In this document: positions 61,580 to 64,000 of the stretch, piece by piece
How the letters are laid out: each line of letters begins with the position of its first letter
Position numbering within the stretch: the stretch's first letter is position 1
Source of the DNA: Anaerorhabdus sp964386325
Lineage (GTDB): Bacteria > Bacillota_I > Bacilli_A > Erysipelotrichales > Erysipelotrichaceae
Reading direction: 5' to 3'
Assembly (NCBI GenBank): GCA_964386325.1
Contig: CAYLQY010000006.1
Location: 62,001 to 126,000, forward strand
Length of the DNA stretch: 64,000 nucleotides
Made by a program: the position numbers and the translations under genes
Notes under the pieces: model-generated
Seen by the model: the letters and a program-made list of their open reading frames with translations, nothing else
Told to the model about the DNA's origin: nothing
The model's database searches: none

Positions 61580-62473
61580 ATGCGTAAAACAAGACAAAAA
61601 TCTAAGTTTATCGCTTTATGCATGATGCCATCTATCATATTATTTACATTATTTATGATAGTGCCAACAATTAATGTATTTACAATGTCTCTTTATAAAT
61701 GGGGGGGATTATCGGCAAATAAAACTTTTGTGGGATTTAAAAACTTCATGGTTTTAATTCAAGATATGAACTTTATCCGAGCATTGCAAAATACATTATT
61801 CTTAATTGCGATTGTAACAATTGTAACGCTGGTGTTTGCGATTGGATTTGCAGCAATATTAGTTCGTGAAAAAATTAAAGGACAAAATTTCTTTAGAATT
61901 GTATTCTATATTCCCAATATTTTGTCAGTTGTTGTCATATCAGCGATTTTCAGTGCAATTTATGATCCAAGTACAGGTTTATTAAATAGTTTAATTGGTA
62001 TTTTTAAACCAGAAACATGGACGACAATCAAGTTTTTAGGAAGTCAAAAAATTGTCCTCTATTCAATTGCAGGAGCAATGATTTGGCAAGCAGTTGGTTA
62101 CTACATGGTTATGTACATGGCGAGCATGAGTTCAATTTCTGTCCATTTATATGAAGCAGCTGATTTAGAAGGTGCTGGTAAGTTTACACAGTTCTTTAAT
62201 ATTACACTTCCATTAGTATGGTCTAACATTAGAACAACACTGACATTCTTTATTATTAGTACAATTAACTTGAGTTTCTTATTTACTAAAGTAATGACAA
62301 GTGGGGGACCAGATGGTGCAAGTGAAACCGTATTAGGATATTTATATAAACAAGCTTATGACAATGTAAGCTATGGATATGGTATGGCGATTGGTGCAAC
62401 AGTTTTCGTAATTTCATTTATTTTGAGTGCAATTATTAATAAAGCAACAGAAAGAAAAGTAATTGAGTACTAG
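61580..62473 (+). CDS. CUT1 sugar permease 1 (MalF type)
   Basis: 297 residues from the ATG at 61580, 8 bases after AAAGGGG; the GTG at 61541 lies inside the intergenic hairpin. Six helices. The EAA coupling motif is Y-E-A-A-D-L-E-G-A-G-K-F-T-Q-F. Partner of the next gene; the ATPase is not in the operon, so a shared MsiK-like ATPase must supply energy. Confidence 0.91.
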   Translation: MRKTRQKSKFIALCMMPSIILFTLFMIVPTINVFTMSLYKWGGLSANKTFVGFKNFMVLIQDMNFIRALQNTLFLIAIVTIVTLVFAIGFAAILVREKIKGQNFFRIVFYIPNILSVVVISAIFSAIYDPSTGLLNSLIGIFKPETWTTIKFLGSQKIVLYSIAGAMIWQAVGYYMVMYMASMSSISVHLYEAADLEGAGKFTQFFNITLPLVWSNIRTTLTFFIISTINLSFLFTKVMTSGGPDGASETVLGYLYKQAYDNVSYGYGMAIGATVFVISFILSAIINKATERKVIEY

Positions 62474-62484
62474 GGGTAATGAAA

Positions 62485-63354
62485 ATGAAGAAAAAAAATA
62501 AAAAATTATATAAAATATTTATCTATATTGCATTAATTGCAGTTGCAATTTCAATCATTGTTCCAGTTGGCTGGGTATTTATGGCATCACTTAAACAGAA
62601 TGCTGAATTTTACACGAGCCCATGGAATTTACCAAGTGGTTTCTATATACAAAACTTTATCAATGCTTTTCAAAAAGCAAAGATGGGTGAATATTTCTTG
62701 AATTCAATTATTGTTACAGGACTAGCACTAGTGATTCTATTAGTGGTGGCTTTACCTGCTGCATATGTGCTTGCACGTTTTGAATTCAAATTCAAGAAAT
62801 TAATTGATGCATTGTATATGGCTGGATTATTTATCAATGTAAACTATATTGTCGTTCCAATATTTTTGATGTTACTTGATTGGGATGATGTAGTGTATGA
62901 ATTCTTCAAGACTTCATTTTTCTTAGATAATATATTTGTACTAGCATTAATTTATGCGGCAACCGCAATACCGTTTACGGTGTATTTACTAGTAAGTTAT
63001 TTTAAGACATTACCGAAGACATATGAAGAAGCAGCTCACATTGATGGATGTTCTTATTTCCAAACAATGATTAAAATTATGATTCCTATGGCAAGACCAA
63101 GTATTGTAACAGTTATCTTATTTAATTTCTTAGCGTTCTGGAATGAATATATTATCGCATTGACATTACTTCCAGGTACAAATAAAACGTTACCGGTTGG
63201 GCTTGTAAGTCTATCACAAGCAGCTCGTGGTAAAGCAGAGTATGGAATGTTGTATGCAGGATTAGTAATAGTTATGCTACCAACATTGATTCTATACATG
63301 ATGGTACAAAAGAAACTAACACAAGGAATGACTGTTGGTGGAATCAAAGACTAG
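62485..63354 (+). CDS. CUT1 sugar permease 2 (MalG type)
   Basis: 289 residues from the ATG at 62485 (GGGG 8 bases upstream; the ATG at 62479 is too close). Six helices; EAA motif Y-E-E-A-A-H-I-D-G-C-S-Y-F. Tail ends in Q-G-M-T-V-G-G-I-K, common in this group. The next gene starts 9 bases later. Confidence 0.92.
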   Translation: MKKKNKKLYKIFIYIALIAVAISIIVPVGWVFMASLKQNAEFYTSPWNLPSGFYIQNFINAFQKAKMGEYFLNSIIVTGLALVILLVVALPAAYVLARFEFKFKKLIDALYMAGLFINVNYIVVPIFLMLLDWDDVVYEFFKTSFFLDNIFVLALIYAATAIPFTVYLLVSYFKTLPKTYEEAAHIDGCSYFQTMIKIMIPMARPSIVTVILFNFLAFWNEYIIALTLLPGTNKTLPVGLVSLSQAARGKAEYGMLYAGLVIVMLPTLILYMMVQKKLTQGMTVGGIKD

Positions 63355-63363
63355 GAGGAAATT

Positions 63364-63537
63364 ATGGGAAGATTTACAAGAGAAAAATTAATAGGCATGT
63401 TTATCGTCTTTATAATTTCTGTAATCATGGTCTTTGTAGGACAACGATATACAGGTTATATAGGGCTAGCAACAGAAACAGTAGGAGTCATTGGTTTGAT
63501 TTTTCTACTTTATTATTACAATAAACAATACAAATGA
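63364..63537 (+). CDS. 57-residue two-helix membrane protein
   Basis: ATG after AGGAGGAAATT; stop TGA at 63535-63537. A basic start, a helix at about 8-24 (I-G-M-F-I-V-F-I-I-S-V-I-M-V-F-V), a short loop with G-Y-I-G-L-A, a second helix (38-52) and a Y/N/K tail. It sits between the permease and the phosphorylase gene. Unknown function; possibly an accessory of the importer. Confidence 0.7.
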   Translation: MGRFTREKLIGMFIVFIISVIMVFVGQRYTGYIGLATETVGVIGLIFLLYYYNKQYK

Positions 63538-63547
63538 AGGAGAACTT

Positions 63548-64000
63548 ATGATAAAGGGTGGACGTTTAACAATTCCTACTGATTTAGATATGATTGAAGA
63601 AACATTGGCACTAAAAGAAGATTTAGATGCTGATGCGATTCGTGACTGTGATGGAACATTGATGCCCCAGGAATTATTAGAGTGTGGTGCAAAAGTATAT
63701 GCAACATATTACACAACAAGAAAAGATAATGAATGGGCAAAAAATAATCCAGAAGAAGTTCAACAAGAATATTTGATAACAGATCGATATACTGCCAAAG
63801 CAGATACTTTAGAAATAGAATTAATGCATGGTTTTCACACACAACAACTAAAAGTAAATGAATTAGACGACCCAAAAGAATGGTGGGAAGTCATTGATCG
63901 CACAACTGGGGAAATTGTACCAACAACAGATTGGCAATATCATGCAGATACCGGTTGTGTAACTTTAAAAGCAAAAAAATATCACGAGTATACAGTTAGC
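63548..64000 (+). CDS. GH112 galacto-N-biose/lacto-N-biose phosphorylase, N-terminal part
   Basis: First 151 residues, open to the window edge. G-G-R-L-T-I-P and D-A-D-A-I-R-D-C-D-G-T-L-M-P form the GH112 N-terminal barrel start. W-Q-Y-H-A-D-T-G matches a conserved GH112 turn. Splits Gal-beta-1,3-GalNAc/GlcNAc with phosphate to Gal-1-P and the free N-acetylhexosamine, inside the cell. AAGGAGAACTT precedes the ATG. The catalytic acid lies beyond the window, so activity cannot be checked. Confidence 0.85.
   Translation, partial: MIKGGRLTIPTDLDMIEETLALKEDLDADAIRDCDGTLMPQELLECGAKVYATYYTTRKDNEWAKNNPEEVQQEYLITDRYTAKADTLEIELMHGFHTQQLKVNELDDPKEWWEVIDRTTGEIVPTTDWQYHADTGCVTLKAKKYHEYTVS

Overview
The window is AT-rich DNA (estimated by eye, not counted) from a low-GC Firmicute. 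The secG-rnr-smpB block, glgC-glgD-glgA, UTRA-type GntR regulators, lipobox lipoproteins, strong GGAGG ribosome binding sites and TTGACA/TATAAT promoters all fit. Gene content (fermentative glycolysis, oxygen-sensitive ferredoxin proteins, galacto-N-biose phosphorylase, ManNAc and amino-sugar uptake) suggests an anaerobic gut or mucosal commensal, perhaps Erysipelotrichales. That lineage call is inference; there is no rRNA here to anchor it.

Layout. 0-1.6 kb: two tandem DUF3137 membrane proteins and LemA. 1.7-5.5 kb: glycogen synthesis (glgC, glgD, glgA). 5.7-9.1 kb: pgk-tpiA and eno. 9.2-12.5 kb: a MerR/GyrI-like regulator, a BspA-like leucine-rich-repeat protein, a scaffold gap with homopolymer junk, and a radical SAM protein. 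12.6-15.6 kb: secG, rnr, smpB. 15.7-18.4 kb: an AlkD-like glycosylase, then a Crp/Fnr regulator divergent from an Fe-S/cupin/ferredoxin module. 18.5-25.2 kb: lytic transglycosylase, rpiB, a MATE exporter, and a four-gene ABC transporter/YgbA/YbaN operon behind two identical operators.

25.2-34.1 kb holds three tRNAs (Asn, Glu, Lys) and then a decayed integrative element. Its integrase is a pseudogene beside tRNA-Lys, and an 18-bp copy of the tRNA 3' end lies 6.3 kb downstream. Inside are a broken phage ArpU-like gene and several orphan small proteins, many with an N-terminal membrane segment. Lipoprotein and helix-turn-helix genes lie between the attR copy and the next housekeeping block.

34.3-40.7 kb: an extracytoplasmic methionine-sulfoxide repair operon (CcdA, thioredoxin lipoprotein, MsrAB lipoprotein) followed by a YesMN-type two-component system and BrnQ. 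40.7-44.6 kb, minus strand: an OmpR-type two-component system upstream of an uncharacterised set of small envelope proteins. Matching TTAACA direct repeats precede both the regulator gene and the envelope operon. 45.2-47.4 kb: a cyclic-di-GMP phosphodiesterase with a degenerate GGDEF domain.

47.6-64 kb is almost wholly sugar use: (a) GntR, a ribose-type ABC importer, NanE and a ROK kinase, consistent with ManNAc catabolism without a sialate lyase; (b) a second GntR, an ascorbate-type PTS and a SIS-domain protein; (c) a HAD phosphatase and AraC regulator, then a CUT1-type importer, a 57-residue membrane protein and the start of a GH112 galacto-N-biose/lacto-N-biose phosphorylase. Products of (a) and (c) can enter the GlcNAc-6-P and Gal-1-P pools and then the glycolytic and glycogen genes at the start of the window. 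Cre-like CcpA sites in front of glgC and pgk would tie these to carbon status.
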